A DNA stretch of 64,000 bases. Source: CBDFKB01 sp965248715 (GTDB taxonomy: Bacteria; Pseudomonadota; Alphaproteobacteria; Rhizobiales; Rhizobiaceae). Within the stretch, counting starts at the first letter, position 1. Every line of letters starts with the position of its first letter. The stretch spans positions 934,119 to 998,118 of the forward strand of contig CBDFKB010000007.1 in the NCBI GenBank assembly GCA_965248715.1. Direction: 5' to 3'. The position numbers and the translations under genes were made by a program. A model generated the notes under the pieces. The model was not told where the DNA came from. It did not search any database and saw only the letters and a program-made list of their open reading frames with translations. Positions 26,158-34,893 of this stretch are shown here, piece by piece.

Positions 26158-27509
26158 ACCGCCTCCAAAAAAGCTTTGGCCGCTTCGCCATGTTGATGGC
26201 GCAAGCGCTCGATGTCGATGCCGACCGGCACCCCGTCAGTCAACCGCCAGTTACCGCCAATCATCACCCGATCGGCGCGGTGCGCACCACACAACACCAG
26301 CGCCGCCAGCGGGTCGCCAGCGCCGGAAAATCGTAATTCGTCGAGCAGGAAAAGCGCCAGATCGGCTTGTTTGCCGGTAGCGATTTCGCCGATATCTGTG
26401 CGGCCGAGGCATCTGGCCGAACCCGTCGTCGCCCATCTAAGCGCGTCGAAATGGCTGACCGCGGCAGCGCCATAGGTCAAGCGGTTGATCATCAGCGCGT
26501 GGCGCACCCCTTCCATCAAATTGGAACTGTCGTTGGAAGCGGAACCATCAACACCAAGCCCGACCGGGGCACCGGCCCGCTCCAATTCCAGGCTGCGGCA
26601 GGGGCCAGACGCCAACACCATGTTGGAAGTGGGACAATGGCAAATCCCAGTGCCGGCAGCGCCAATGCGTTTGACTTCGGCGTCATTGAAATGAATGCCG
26701 TGGGCAAGCCAGGTATCGGCGCCTAGCCATCCGGCGCGTTCGAGATAGTCGAGCGGCCGACAACCGAACCGCTCCTCACAGAATTGGTTTTCGTCGTGGG
26801 TTTCGCCCAAATGGGTGTGCAGCCGGCAACCGCAACTTTTTGCCAATATTGCGGTGTCGCGCATCAATTCTGGCGTCACCGAAAATGGCGAACAGGGCGC
26901 AAAGGCGACCTGAACCATGGCGCCGGTGGTTGGGTCATGGAAGGTTTTTGCGACCCGCTCGCAATCGGCGAGGATAGTGTCAGCGCATTGCACCAGATTG
27001 TCCGGCGGCAGGCCGCCATCCTTTTGCGACAAATTCATCGAGCCGCGGTTGAGCGTGATGCGCATGGCAAACTTGGCCGCTTCTTCGGCTTGAATATCCA
27101 TCGCGTCATCAAGTTCGCCGGGATAGACATAATGGTGATCAGCGACCGTGCCGCAGCCCGACATCAAAAGTTCGGCCAGCGCCAGCCGGGTCGCTAGTTG
27201 GAACGCCTCGCGGTCGAGGAAACGCGCCCAAAGCGGATAAAGCGCTTGCAGCCAGGGGAACAATTCCTTGTTGATCGCGTCCGGATGTGCCCGGGTCAAT
27301 GTCTGGTAGAAATGATGGTGGGTGTTAATGAGCGCCGGGATCACCACGTGCCGGGAAGCATCGAATATGTGATCGACCGGCAGCACCGGCTCAGCGCCTG
27401 CCGTCACACATTCGCTGATTACCGGACCCTCGACCACAATACCACCGGCACAATCGGACCCATCATCAGGTGCCAGAATTGCCAGCGGCGATTTCAGCCA
27501 AGTCCTCAC
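26154..27509 (-). CDS. Amidohydrolase, 8-oxoguanine deaminase-like
   Basis: At 451 residues this is a cytosine-deaminase/TrzN-AtzB-like amidohydrolase. The metal site is visible: INTHHHFYQTLTRA (HxH), CRLHTHLGET (His), TWLAHGIHFND (His) and GLGVDGSASNDSSN (Asp). The aromatic/charged segment AINKELFPWLQALYPLWA next to the first His pair is typical of 8-oxoguanine deaminases and hydroxydechloroatrazine hydrolase. It overlaps the GNAT gene upstream and the creatininase-like gene downstream by four bases each. The presumed reaction is removal of an amino or alkylamino group from a purine or triazine ring. Confidence 0.85.
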   Translation of the reverse strand: MRTWLKSPLAILAPDDGSDCAGGIVVEGPVISECVTAGAEPVLPVDHIFDASRHVVIPALINTHHHFYQTLTRAHPDAINKELFPWLQALYPLWARFLDREAFQLATRLALAELLMSGCGTVADHHYVYPGELDDAMDIQAEEAAKFAMRITLNRGSMNLSQKDGGLPPDNLVQCADTILADCERVAKTFHDPTTGAMVQVAFAPCSPFSVTPELMRDTAILAKSCGCRLHTHLGETHDENQFCEERFGCRPLDYLERAGWLGADTWLAHGIHFNDAEVKRIGAAGTGICHCPTSNMVLASGPCRSLELERAGAPVGLGVDGSASNDSSNLMEGVRHALMINRLTYGAAAVSHFDALRWATTGSARCLGRTDIGEIATGKQADLALFLLDELRFSGAGDPLAALVLCGAHRADRVMIGGNWRLTDGVPVGIDIERLRHQHGEAAKAFLEAV

Positions 27510-28210
27510 GACAGCGCTTCCCTGATTTTCATCAATCCGCGTATCTGGCTGCCGTGCGCATCGAAATTAGCCGGATCGAGCCAAGCCTCAAATGCCTGTT
27601 TGACTAGCGGCCATTCGCTGTCGATCACCGAATACCAGGCCGAATCGCGGTTGGCGCCGCGGCAGACCGAATGTTGGCGGAATACCCCTTCGAAAGTAAA
27701 TCCGAGCCGCACCGCCGCCTTTTTCGAGGCTTGGTTTGCGTTGTGGCATTTCCATTCGTAGCGGCGGTAGCCATAGGTCTCGAACGCTTTTTTCATCATC
27801 AGGTATTGTGCTTCGGTCGCCGCCGCAGTGCCGGCCATCGCCGGACCATGGGCGATGCCGCCGATTTCCACCACGCCGTTCTTGGCGTCGTTGTGCATAT
27901 AGTTTGCCATGCCGAGCACGGCACTGGAAGCAGCATCGGTGATGATGTTGGTGCGCCAGTCGCCCTGGTTAAGGGTGGCAAGATGGGTGGTGAACTGGTC
28001 GCCATCGGCGAAATCTGGAAAGGTGAAATAGCGCAGCAATTGGTTGGTGCCAAGGCCGCCCAATGCCTGCCACAGTGCTTGGCCATGGCGGGCCGTGTCA
28101 AAGGAAATGATCGCCACCCGGTCACCCGCCATTGCCCCCGGTTCAATCGGTTCACAGCCCTGCCAATTGCTCAAATCGCCCAAGTCAGTCTCCTTTGTTT
28201 TCGCTCGCAA
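27506..28210 (-). CDS. GNAT-family N-acetyltransferase, RimJ/RimL type
   Basis: The 234-residue protein resembles large RimL-like acetyltransferases: GMANYMHNDAKNGVVEIGGI, then EAQYLMMKKAFETYGYRRYEWKC (given in part: MMKKAFETYGYRRYEW) and NQASKKAAVRLGFTFEGVFR, where the acetyl-CoA fold ends. The substrate is unknown. The start lies 26 bases inside the end of modC and its stop overlaps the next start by four bases, so it is embedded in the mod-deaminase operon. Confidence 0.87.
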   Translation of the reverse strand: MRAKTKETDLGDLSNWQGCEPIEPGAMAGDRVAIISFDTARHGQALWQALGGLGTNQLLRYFTFPDFADGDQFTTHLATLNQGDWRTNIITDAASSAVLGMANYMHNDAKNGVVEIGGIAHGPAMAGTAAATEAQYLMMKKAFETYGYRRYEWKCHNANQASKKAAVRLGFTFEGVFRQHSVCRGANRDSAWYSVIDSEWPLVKQAFEAWLDPANFDAHGSQIRGLMKIREALS

Positions 28211-29303
28211 ATGGCCGACCGACTAAGGTCACGCCGCGCTCTAACGATGCTGTCTTTACCAGCGCGAATACCGGATCGCCGGAGGCAAGTGCTAATTCGG
28301 CCAGCGCATGGCGGGTGATCCCGGCCCGCAAACACTGTTGTTGCAATTTAACCATAATCTCCGCCATCCCGTCTTCGGCCGCTGCTTCAATCGAGCAAAC
28401 AGTGCCCGATAGCACATTGCGCACGCTGATATCCGCCGGCCGGGTCTTGGCAAGAATAACATCGCGGGCGCGGATGCGGATGCGCAATTGGGTGCCGGGT
28501 TCGACCCGATCATGCAACACGTGGAAAACCTGGCCGTCAACGGTTACCGCCTGCATGCGGTACTTGGCGTCATGTTCGGCGCCAATGCCGCTTAAGATCG
28601 AACCGGTCATGCGCAATCCGGTCAAGGCGCCGATATTGGTGGTGGCCAGCACCTTGGTAATCTCGCCATCGGCGGCCACCTTGCCGTCGCGCAAAATCAC
28701 CAGATAGTTGGCGAGCCGGGTTACCTCCTCCATCGCATGGCTGATATACAGGATCGGCAGGGAAATCTCGTCGCGCAGCTTTTCGATAAACGGCAAGATT
28801 TCCGCCTTGCGCCGCTCATCTAGCGATGACAGGGGCTCATCCATCACCAACAGCGACGGGTCGGACAACAACGCCCTGCCGATCGCTACCCGCTGGCGTT
28901 CGCCGCCGGACAATTGATGCGGGCGGCGCCCAAGCAAATGGTCAATGTCCAGTAATTCGATCACCTTGTCAGTGCCAATCGCACCCCTGCGACCCCCGGC
29001 CCAGATCGGGTAGGTCAAATTACGCGCAACGCTAAGATGGGGGAACAACAATGCGTCCTGAAACACCATGCCGATGCGTCGTTGGCCTGGGGTTAAGGCG
29101 ACATTTGTTGCATCGTCGAACAGTACCCGGCCGGCAACCGAAATCCGACCCCGGTCCGGATCGGCCTGGCCGGTGATCAATTCGGTCAAGGTCGATTTGC
29201 CAGCACCAGACGGGCCGAACAGCGCGGTAACCCCTGGGCCGGTGGTAAACTTAGCTGAAAGCGAAAAGCTGTGCCTGGATTTGGCGACATCGACCTCAAT
29301 CAT
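28185..29303 (-). CDS. modC: Molybdate ABC transporter ATP-binding protein
   Basis: This is the ATPase of the molybdate importer. It has Walker A (FGPSGAGKSTL), the Q-loop (VFQDALLFPH), the signature HQLSGGERQRVAIGRAL, Walker B (LLVMDEPLSSLD) and the switch His (LYISHAMEEV). A C-terminal TOBE domain (about 290-360) fits ModC. I favour the start at 29303 (MIEVDVAKSRHSF) over 29315. It overlaps modB at its 5' end and the GNAT gene at its 3' end. Confidence 0.93.
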   Translation of the reverse strand: MIEVDVAKSRHSFSLSAKFTTGPGVTALFGPSGAGKSTLTELITGQADPDRGRISVAGRVLFDDATNVALTPGQRRIGMVFQDALLFPHLSVARNLTYPIWAGGRRGAIGTDKVIELLDIDHLLGRRPHQLSGGERQRVAIGRALLSDPSLLVMDEPLSSLDERRKAEILPFIEKLRDEISLPILYISHAMEEVTRLANYLVILRDGKVAADGEITKVLATTNIGALTGLRMTGSILSGIGAEHDAKYRMQAVTVDGQVFHVLHDRVEPGTQLRIRIRARDVILAKTRPADISVRNVLSGTVCSIEAAAEDGMAEIMVKLQQQCLRAGITRHALAELALASGDPVFALVKTASLERGVTLVGRPFASENKGD

Positions 29304-30003
29304 CGCGTTGCCCAATCTGCCGTGCGGCGCGACGTGACAATGCTTCCGACAACAATACGGCAGCGATGGAAATCATCACCGATACCGCGATCAATATTAG
29401 CGCCGCGCGGTCGCCTTGTGGCGATTGCAACAAGGTGTAGATGGCAAGCGACAGGGTGCGGGTTTCGCCTGGAATATTGGAGACGAAAGTAATAGTGGCG
29501 CCAAACTCGCCCATCGCCTTGGCGAACCCGAGAATGGCGCCTGCCAATAGGCCAGGCAAGGCAAGCGGCAACACGACAGTGGCAAATATCTTCGCTTTGC
29601 TGGCACCAAGTGTCTTAGCCGCAAACAGCAGCCGGTCGTCGATCGCCTCAAACGACAAGCGTAACGGACGCACGATCAACGGAAACGCCATTATCGCCGC
29701 CGCCACCGCCGCTCCGGTCCAGCGAAAACCGACCTCCAAGCCAAACCAATTAGCCAGCACCCGACCGCCGAAGCCGTTCGGGCCGAGAAACAATAATAAG
29801 GCATAGCCGGTTGCCACCGGCGGCATTACCAGCGGCATGATGGTGATTGCGCTTAACAGGCCGCGGCCGGGAAACCGCCATTTGGCCAGGATATAGGCGA
29901 CCGCGACCGCCGCTGGTAATGCGATCACGATTGCCGCGATTGCCACCTGCATCGACAGCACCACGATCGGCCAGATGTCGGCAGCGGTCATTGAGGCGGT
30001 CAT
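29296..30003 (-). CDS. modB: Molybdate ABC transporter permease
   Basis: The 235-residue inner-membrane protein has five or six TM helices and the permease EAA-like loop (AAKTLGASKAKIFATVVLPLALPGL is shown in part: TLGASKAKIFATVVLPLA). LLSAITIMPLVMPPVATGY and GEFGATITFVSNIPGETRTL are standard ModB segments. Start overlaps the modA stop by four bases. Confidence 0.93.
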   Translation of the reverse strand: MTASMTAADIWPIVVLSMQVAIAAIVIALPAAVAVAYILAKWRFPGRGLLSAITIMPLVMPPVATGYALLLFLGPNGFGGRVLANWFGLEVGFRWTGAAVAAAIMAFPLIVRPLRLSFEAIDDRLLFAAKTLGASKAKIFATVVLPLALPGLLAGAILGFAKAMGEFGATITFVSNIPGETRTLSLAIYTLLQSPQGDRAALILIAVSVMISIAAVLLSEALSRRAARQIGQRDD

Positions 30004-30827
30004 TGCTTTGCCTCTGATTGCGGCACGGTTATAGCTGGCAAAAAGCCGTGGCGGACAAAAATTTCCCCCGCATTGGCGGCAAAATCCACGAACCGCGCTG
30101 CCTTTTCACCTGCGCCTTTAACGGGCGTCGCGAGATAGCGGACCGGGTCATGGCTGCCGTCGGCAAACTCATGACTGATCGCCAGTTCCGGCACCGCCAG
30201 CGCGTCGGTGCGATAGACGATTGCCGCGCTTGCTTGGCCACGACGCACCATTGCCAAGGCGACACGAACGTTTTCTGCGTAGATCGCACGCGGCGCGATC
30301 TGTTGCCACCAGCCGGCAGCGTTGAGTGCCTGGGCCGCATATCGGCCAGCCGGCACGCTTTCGATTTCAGCCATCGCCACCCGCCCGGTTGCCGGCAATC
30401 CATTAACACCGGCATTGTCGCCGCCGACCGCGACCACCAAACGATTACGCGCAATCTCGCGCACCGCAGCGCGGTCGATCATGTTGTTTTGCGCTAGCCA
30501 ATCAACCCACGCCTGGTCCGCCGAAATGAACGCCTCGGCCGGTGCACCGTGGGCGATCTGGCGCGCCAGCGATGAGGTGGCGGCAAATGCCAGTTTCACT
30601 TTGATGCCGGTTTGTTTGCCAAACGCGTCGGCAATCTCCTCGACCACTTCCTTCAGACTGGCGGCGGCAAATATAAGCGGAGCGTCGGCCGCTTGCGCCG
30701 GTGACCATGACGCCACGCTCAGCACAATGGCAATCGCCGCCGCGCCGAACCAGCGAAGCACCACCGATGCCAACGCGGCAAACACGAGATTGGTGCAGGA
30801 CCCAAGGTCGATCATCCAAAGTTTCAT
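30000..30827 (-). CDS. modA: Molybdate ABC transporter periplasmic binding protein
   Basis: The start at 30827 (MKLWMIDLG) gives 275 residues with a signal peptide ending at about AQAADAP. The longer frame from 31115 runs into the divergent gene's 5' region and has no signal. ModA marks are PLIFAAASLKEVVEEIADAF, AFAATSSLARQIAHGAPAEAF (shown in part: ATSSLARQIAHGAPAEAF), NRLVVAV, YAENVRVALAMV and AAIVYRTDAL. It binds molybdate or tungstate. It heads a run of overlapping genes (modA-modB-modC-GNAT-deaminase-creatininase). No ModE-type palindrome is clear upstream. Confidence 0.9.
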   Translation of the reverse strand: MKLWMIDLGSCTNLVFAALASVVLRWFGAAAIAIVLSVASWSPAQAADAPLIFAAASLKEVVEEIADAFGKQTGIKVKLAFAATSSLARQIAHGAPAEAFISADQAWVDWLAQNNMIDRAAVREIARNRLVVAVGGDNAGVNGLPATGRVAMAEIESVPAGRYAAQALNAAGWWQQIAPRAIYAENVRVALAMVRRGQASAAIVYRTDALAVPELAISHEFADGSHDPVRYLATPVKGAGEKAARFVDFAANAGEIFVRHGFLPAITVPQSEAKQ

Positions 30828-30939
30828 AAAATTCCTATAGCGCTTTGCGCCGCCAGGTGCACTGAGGCGTTGCGATTGCCGCAGTTTGTGTCCTATCTGC
30901 TCTAACGCGAAGCGAAAACACACTTGTGGGGGAAATGCC

Positions 30940-32163
30940 ATGGCTGGACCGCTGAAGGATATCAGGATCCTAGATCTAACGCGGGTTCTGGCTGGCCCGT
31001 GGTGCACGCAAATATTAGCCGATCTGGGCGCCGAAGTGATCAAGATCGAGCGTCCTGGCATGGGGGACGATACCCGCCATTGGGGTCCGCCATGGCTTGT
31101 CGATGCAGATGGCAACGAGACCGCCGAAAGCGGCTACTTTCTTTCAACCAATCGCGGCAAGCATTCGGTGACCGTCGATATTTCCACCGCCAAGGGTCAG
31201 GAAATCATCCGTGCCCTGGCGGCCAAATCAGATGTGGTGATCGAAAATTTCAAGGTCGGTGGATTGCGCAAACAAGGCCTTGATCACCAAAGCCTGTGCG
31301 CCATCGACCCCAGCCTGATCTATGTGTCGATCACCGGGTTCGGCCAAACCGGGCCGCTCGCCGCCCAGCCGGGCTATGATTATCTGGTCCAGGCGCGTGG
31401 CGGGCTGATGAGCGTTACCGGAGTGCCGGACGAAATGCCCGGCGCCGGGCCGCAACGGGTCGGAGTGGCAATCGGTGATATCACCACCGGGCTTTATGCA
31501 GCAATTGCGATACTGGCGGCGCTCAACCACCGCACCGCCACCGGCCAGGGCCAATACATCGACCTGTCGCTGCTCGACACTCAGGTCGGCTGGCTCGCCA
31601 ACCAAGCGCTGAACTATTTTCTTTCCGGCGTAGCGCCAACCAGAACCGGTGAATGGCACCCCAATCTTGCCCCTTATCAGCCATTTCCGACCATGGACGA
31701 GCCGGTGATCATCGCGGTTGGCAATAACAATCAGTTCGCGAAATTGTGCCGTTTCATTGGCCGTGGCGAACTGGCGGCAGACGAAAAATTTGCCACCAAC
31801 CCGGCAAGGGTTAAAAACCGGGCGGCGCTGATCCCGTTGTTAAGTGAAGAGATCGCCAAAAAACCCAGCGCCTATTGGCTGCAACATTTGCCCACCCAAG
31901 GGGTGCCGGCGTGCCCAGTTAATACCATCGACAAGGTGTTTGACGAACCGCAGATCAAACATCGTGGCATCAAAATCGAGCTTGACCATACCTCCGGCGT
32001 CAAAACGCCGGGGCTCGCCAACCCGATCCAGTTTTCCAAAACCAAAATCGACTACAACAAGGCACCGCCAATGCTGGGCGAGGATACCGACTTTGTATTA
32101 GCCAAGGTGCTAGACCTGACGCCGGCCGAGATTGCACGACTGCACGATGACGGGGTGTTGTAG
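30940..32163 (+). CDS. CaiB/BaiF-family CoA transferase
   Basis: A class III CoA transferase of 407 residues. The start at 30940 follows GGGGGAA and gives MAGPLKDIRILDLTRVLAGP, the family N-terminus; the earlier frame from 30886 adds nothing. Other marks are ADLGAEVIKIERPGMGDDTR, NRGKHSVTVD, SITGFGQTGPLAAQPGYDYL with the catalytic Asp in GYDY, and the C-terminal PMLGEDTDFVL. The acyl substrate is not evident. It is divergent from modA and converges on an iron-dependent alcohol dehydrogenase. Confidence 0.92.
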   Translation: MAGPLKDIRILDLTRVLAGPWCTQILADLGAEVIKIERPGMGDDTRHWGPPWLVDADGNETAESGYFLSTNRGKHSVTVDISTAKGQEIIRALAAKSDVVIENFKVGGLRKQGLDHQSLCAIDPSLIYVSITGFGQTGPLAAQPGYDYLVQARGGLMSVTGVPDEMPGAGPQRVGVAIGDITTGLYAAIAILAALNHRTATGQGQYIDLSLLDTQVGWLANQALNYFLSGVAPTRTGEWHPNLAPYQPFPTMDEPVIIAVGNNNQFAKLCRFIGRGELAADEKFATNPARVKNRAALIPLLSEEIAKKPSAYWLQHLPTQGVPACPVNTIDKVFDEPQIKHRGIKIELDHTSGVKTPGLANPIQFSKTKIDYNKAPPMLGEDTDFVLAKVLDLTPAEIARLHDDGVL

Positions 32164-32275
32164 GGGAGCCGACACTTTACTTCCCCCTTGAGTGGGAAGG
32201 TAGGCAGACCGTAGTGTTCTCACCCCCATTCTCGGGCTTGACCCGGGAACCCAGAAACCAAACGCAAGTTAGCTC

Positions 32276-32375
32276 TAGCGCTTGTCACGAAGCCTTGGAA
32301 TAGCTTCGTCGCGCTATCTCTTTGTTTATGCGTGTCATTTTTCCCAAAACCGGTGCCCACTTTTGGGTGACACGC
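32276..32375. repeat. Single copy of the 101-bp palindromic intergenic repeat
   Basis: The sequence from TAGCGCTTGTCACGAAGC to CTTTTGGGTGACACGC is the inverse of the unit found three times at 38471-38773. Both halves are palindromic in part (GCGTGTCA... and ...TGACACGC). It lies in the convergent gap after the CoA transferase gene. Confidence 0.85.
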
Positions 32376-32380
32376 CCTGG

Positions 32381-32404
32381 ATCCTTGGGCCGGCGCCCAA
32401 GGAT
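32381..32404. terminator. Near-perfect palindrome between convergent genes
   Basis: ATCCTTGGGC followed by CGGC and GCCCAAGGAT gives a 10-bp perfect stem. It lies between the ends of the CoA transferase (32163) and alcohol dehydrogenase (32432) genes, where a bidirectional terminator would be expected. There is no T-tract, so it may instead be part of the adjacent repeat module. Confidence 0.45.
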
Positions 32405-32431
32405 GACTGGTGTGTGCGGGGCGCTTTTCCC

Positions 32432-33589
32432 CTACAGCGCTGCGCGATAGATCGCGGCCGCATCCTTGCGGGTGACCTCACGCGGATTGTTGACCAGCAG
32501 CCGGGTCTGCTTCATTGCGTCATCGGCCATCATCTCCACATCGCTTTCAGCAATGCCGACTTGGCTAAGCTTAGTTTGCAACCCCAGTTCTGGGATCAAT
32601 TCCTCAAAACCGTCGATCAGGATTTCGCCTTCGCTGCGGTTGGTTTCGCGGGCGGCGTCGGGAAACACGATCGGCGCCAATTCGCCGTACAATTGTTCGG
32701 CTGCCGGCAGGTTAAAACGCAGCACGTGCGGCAACACCAACGAGTTGGAAAGCCCGTGTGGCACGTGGAAATGCCCACCGATCGGGTAAGCCAGTGCATG
32801 CACGGCGGCAACCGGCGCATTGGCAAAGGCCTGGCCGGCCAGCATGGCGCCGAGCAGCATGTTGGAGCGGGCGGTTATGTCGTTACCGTGCGTAACGGCG
32901 CTGCGGATATTTCGGGACAACAATCTAAGTGCCTCGCGGGCGAGCGCGTCGGAGACCGGGTTTTTCTTGTGCGCCGTAGTATAGGCCTCGATCGCGTGCA
33001 CCATTGCGTCGACCCCGGTGGCGGCGGTGGTGTGGGGTGGCACGCCAAGGGTCAAGGTACCGTCGAGCACGGCGATATCGGCGTAAAGTTGCGGCGAGAC
33101 AACCCCCTTTTTTTCGTTCTCGCCAGTGGTGATAATCGAGATCGGGGTGACTTCCGACCCAGTGCCAGCAGTAGTCGGCACCTGGACCAGCGGCAAGCGT
33201 TGGTCTTGGCACATGTTGACGCCGTAGATCGCATCGAGCGCTTGGTCGGATCGCAGCAGATAGGCGGCCAGTTTGGCAACATCCATCGAACTGCCGCCAC
33301 CGAACCCGACCACGCTTTTAGCGCCGGCCGCGCGACCGGCCGCAACCGCAGCGATCACCACATCAACCGGCGGATCGGCAACAACTTCGGCAAACACAGT
33401 AGGCTGAAGGCCCGCTTTTTCGAGCCCCTCAAGCGCCGGCGCGGCAATACCGAGATCGATCAAAAGCGCATCGGTGACGAACAGCACCGGGGCGACAAGC
33501 GTGTTGCCACAAAGTTCTGCCAGCCGCGCCGCGGCACCGGCTTCGAAGATCATTTGCTTGGTGGTCTGAAAGGTAAAGTCGACGGTCAT
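32432..33589 (-). CDS. Iron-containing alcohol dehydrogenase
   Basis: A group III metal-dependent alcohol dehydrogenase of 385 residues. The NAD-binding loop reads VVGFGGGSSMDVAKL, with PTTAGTGSEVTP after it. The metal ligands are in GVDAMVHAIEAY (Asp) and HALAYPIGGHFHVPHGLSNS (three His). It would oxidise a small alcohol or reduce an aldehyde in the cytoplasm. It is a single gene between a convergent CoA transferase and an IS110 element. Confidence 0.92.
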   Translation of the reverse strand: MTVDFTFQTTKQMIFEAGAAARLAELCGNTLVAPVLFVTDALLIDLGIAAPALEGLEKAGLQPTVFAEVVADPPVDVVIAAVAAGRAAGAKSVVGFGGGSSMDVAKLAAYLLRSDQALDAIYGVNMCQDQRLPLVQVPTTAGTGSEVTPISIITTGENEKKGVVSPQLYADIAVLDGTLTLGVPPHTTAATGVDAMVHAIEAYTTAHKKNPVSDALAREALRLLSRNIRSAVTHGNDITARSNMLLGAMLAGQAFANAPVAAVHALAYPIGGHFHVPHGLSNSLVLPHVLRFNLPAAEQLYGELAPIVFPDAARETNRSEGEILIDGFEELIPELGLQTKLSQVGIAESDVEMMADDAMKQTRLLVNNPREVTRKDAAAIYRAAL

Positions 33590-33652
33590 TTATGCAGCTC
33601 CGATCAATAGTAATAGTTGAGACGGCATCCCGTGCTAGAGTATCCGTATTAA

Positions 33653-34591
33653 TCAAGCGATGTTTTTGCTCCACATTCGTTGATCCCTTAGGAGGGCGTT
33701 TGCGAGTACGATGAGTTTTCGCATGACAGCGGTTATGGCGACTTTTGACGGTTTTCCTGCTGCTTTGAGCTGATCATATTTGGCCTTCATATCTGGATTG
33801 AACCGGGTTGCCACGAGCGCCGGCATATAGAGCGCCTGGCGCACGTGCGAACGACCACCTTGAACGAAGGCCTGTCCTTTTCGTTTTCCGGACTGTCGTA
33901 GCATTGGGGCCGTGCCGGACAGACCGGCCGCAGTCTGGCTGTTCAAGGTGCCGAGCTCGGGCATGTCGATGAGCAACGCCATCGCGGAACGCTCAGCGAC
34001 ACCGGGAATGCTTGTCAAGATAGTGAACCTTGCGGCTAGTGTGGGGTCGTTTTTGATGATGTCCATGATTGCCTTCTCGATCTGGGCCAAGTGTTCTTCG
34101 ATCTGCTTCAAGCGCTGTTCGACTTGACGTTTGAGGATCGTCACGCAAAGGTTTTTCTGACGGTTCTTGGCGGCGGTCCGGTCCTTGATGAGAGCTATGC
34201 GGGCGACATGCATATCCTTGAGATTACACAGGATCTGCGGCACAGCCGGGCGTGTCCGGGGTTCGATGGCAACGCCGAAGCGTGCCAACAGGGCGGCATC
34301 CATCTTATCCGTCTTGGCCAGTTGACCAAGCGCCTGGCCAAACCGCTTGGCATGGAGAGGATTGATCTTGGCCAGAGGCAGGTCAGCCCGGCTCAACGCA
34401 CGCTCAAAGGCGCGGTGATAAGGACCGGTTGCCTCGAAAACAATTCGGGAGACAGGCTCCTTGCCCAGCCATTTGACCAGGCATCGAAAACCTTGTGGAT
34501 TGTTGGTGAACTGGCGATGCTTGCCTTCGGGATGGCGATGAACGTCCAAAGTCTCTTTCGAAATGTCCACGCCGATGGTAGATTGTGTCAT
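33653..34591 (-). CDS. IS110-family transposase (DEDD recombinase)
   Basis: The start at 34591 (MTQSTIGVDISKETLDVH) is the family start; the frame from 34672 adds an unrelated leader. The RuvC-like domain shows GVDISK (D), FEATGPYH (E) and KTDKMDAALLA (D,D). The C-terminal Transposase_20 domain has LTSIPGVAERSAMALL and GLSGTAPMLRQSGKRKG, with the catalytic Ser region of the GxAPxxxxSG kind. The 312-residue length is normal for the IS110 group. CTAGAGTAT (33634) and its inverse ATACTCTAG (34671) flank the gene. Confidence 0.92.
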   Translation of the reverse strand: MTQSTIGVDISKETLDVHRHPEGKHRQFTNNPQGFRCLVKWLGKEPVSRIVFEATGPYHRAFERALSRADLPLAKINPLHAKRFGQALGQLAKTDKMDAALLARFGVAIEPRTRPAVPQILCNLKDMHVARIALIKDRTAAKNRQKNLCVTILKRQVEQRLKQIEEHLAQIEKAIMDIIKNDPTLAARFTILTSIPGVAERSAMALLIDMPELGTLNSQTAAGLSGTAPMLRQSGKRKGQAFVQGGRSHVRQALYMPALVATRFNPDMKAKYDQLKAAGKPSKVAITAVMRKLIVLANALLRDQRMWSKNIA

Positions 34592-34893
34592 CTTTTCCGC
34601 GCCTTTGCTTGTCATGCGGGCCTTCATGCCCTGGTATCCATTCAGGCCATTGGAAAAGACGAGGGTGATCATACTCTAGCTCGGCCCGTAAAACGGCCAG
34701 CACTTTCACGATCCATCCCTCGCCGCCGCAAGGGAGGTGGGCCTCCCCGCGGCGGAACCAAGTATGCCCGAACAACACGGAAAATCATAAGACAAGCACT
34801 TTTCGCGATTTGTGAATCGCAAATAATTTCTCTATCTATTTGTTTTATCGCACAATTTATTTGAAAACCGGCCATCACTTTTCAGATTGTGCT
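34592..34893. other. Non-coding end of the IS110 element and strong palindrome
   Basis: In IS110-group elements the long non-coding end upstream of the transposase encodes the guide (bridge) RNA, so one may be encoded near 34592-34690. I cannot fold it by eye. Just outside, 34728-34757 contains a GC-rich palindrome (CGCCGCCGC ... GCGGCGG with CCTCCC/GGGAGG inside), the kind of REP-like target these elements favour. No gene is present before the HDAC-like gene ends at 34894. Confidence 0.4.

Noticed and set aside
30886..31115. Longer modA and CoA transferase starts that overlap each other
   Set aside because: The extended modA frame lacks a signal peptide and would run through the divergent promoter; the chosen starts have a ribosome binding site or signal sequence.
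32282..33610. 442-aa plus-strand ORF opposite the alcohol dehydrogenase
   Set aside because: Antisense of a gene with complete metal and NAD sites; high-GC third positions keep the other strand open.
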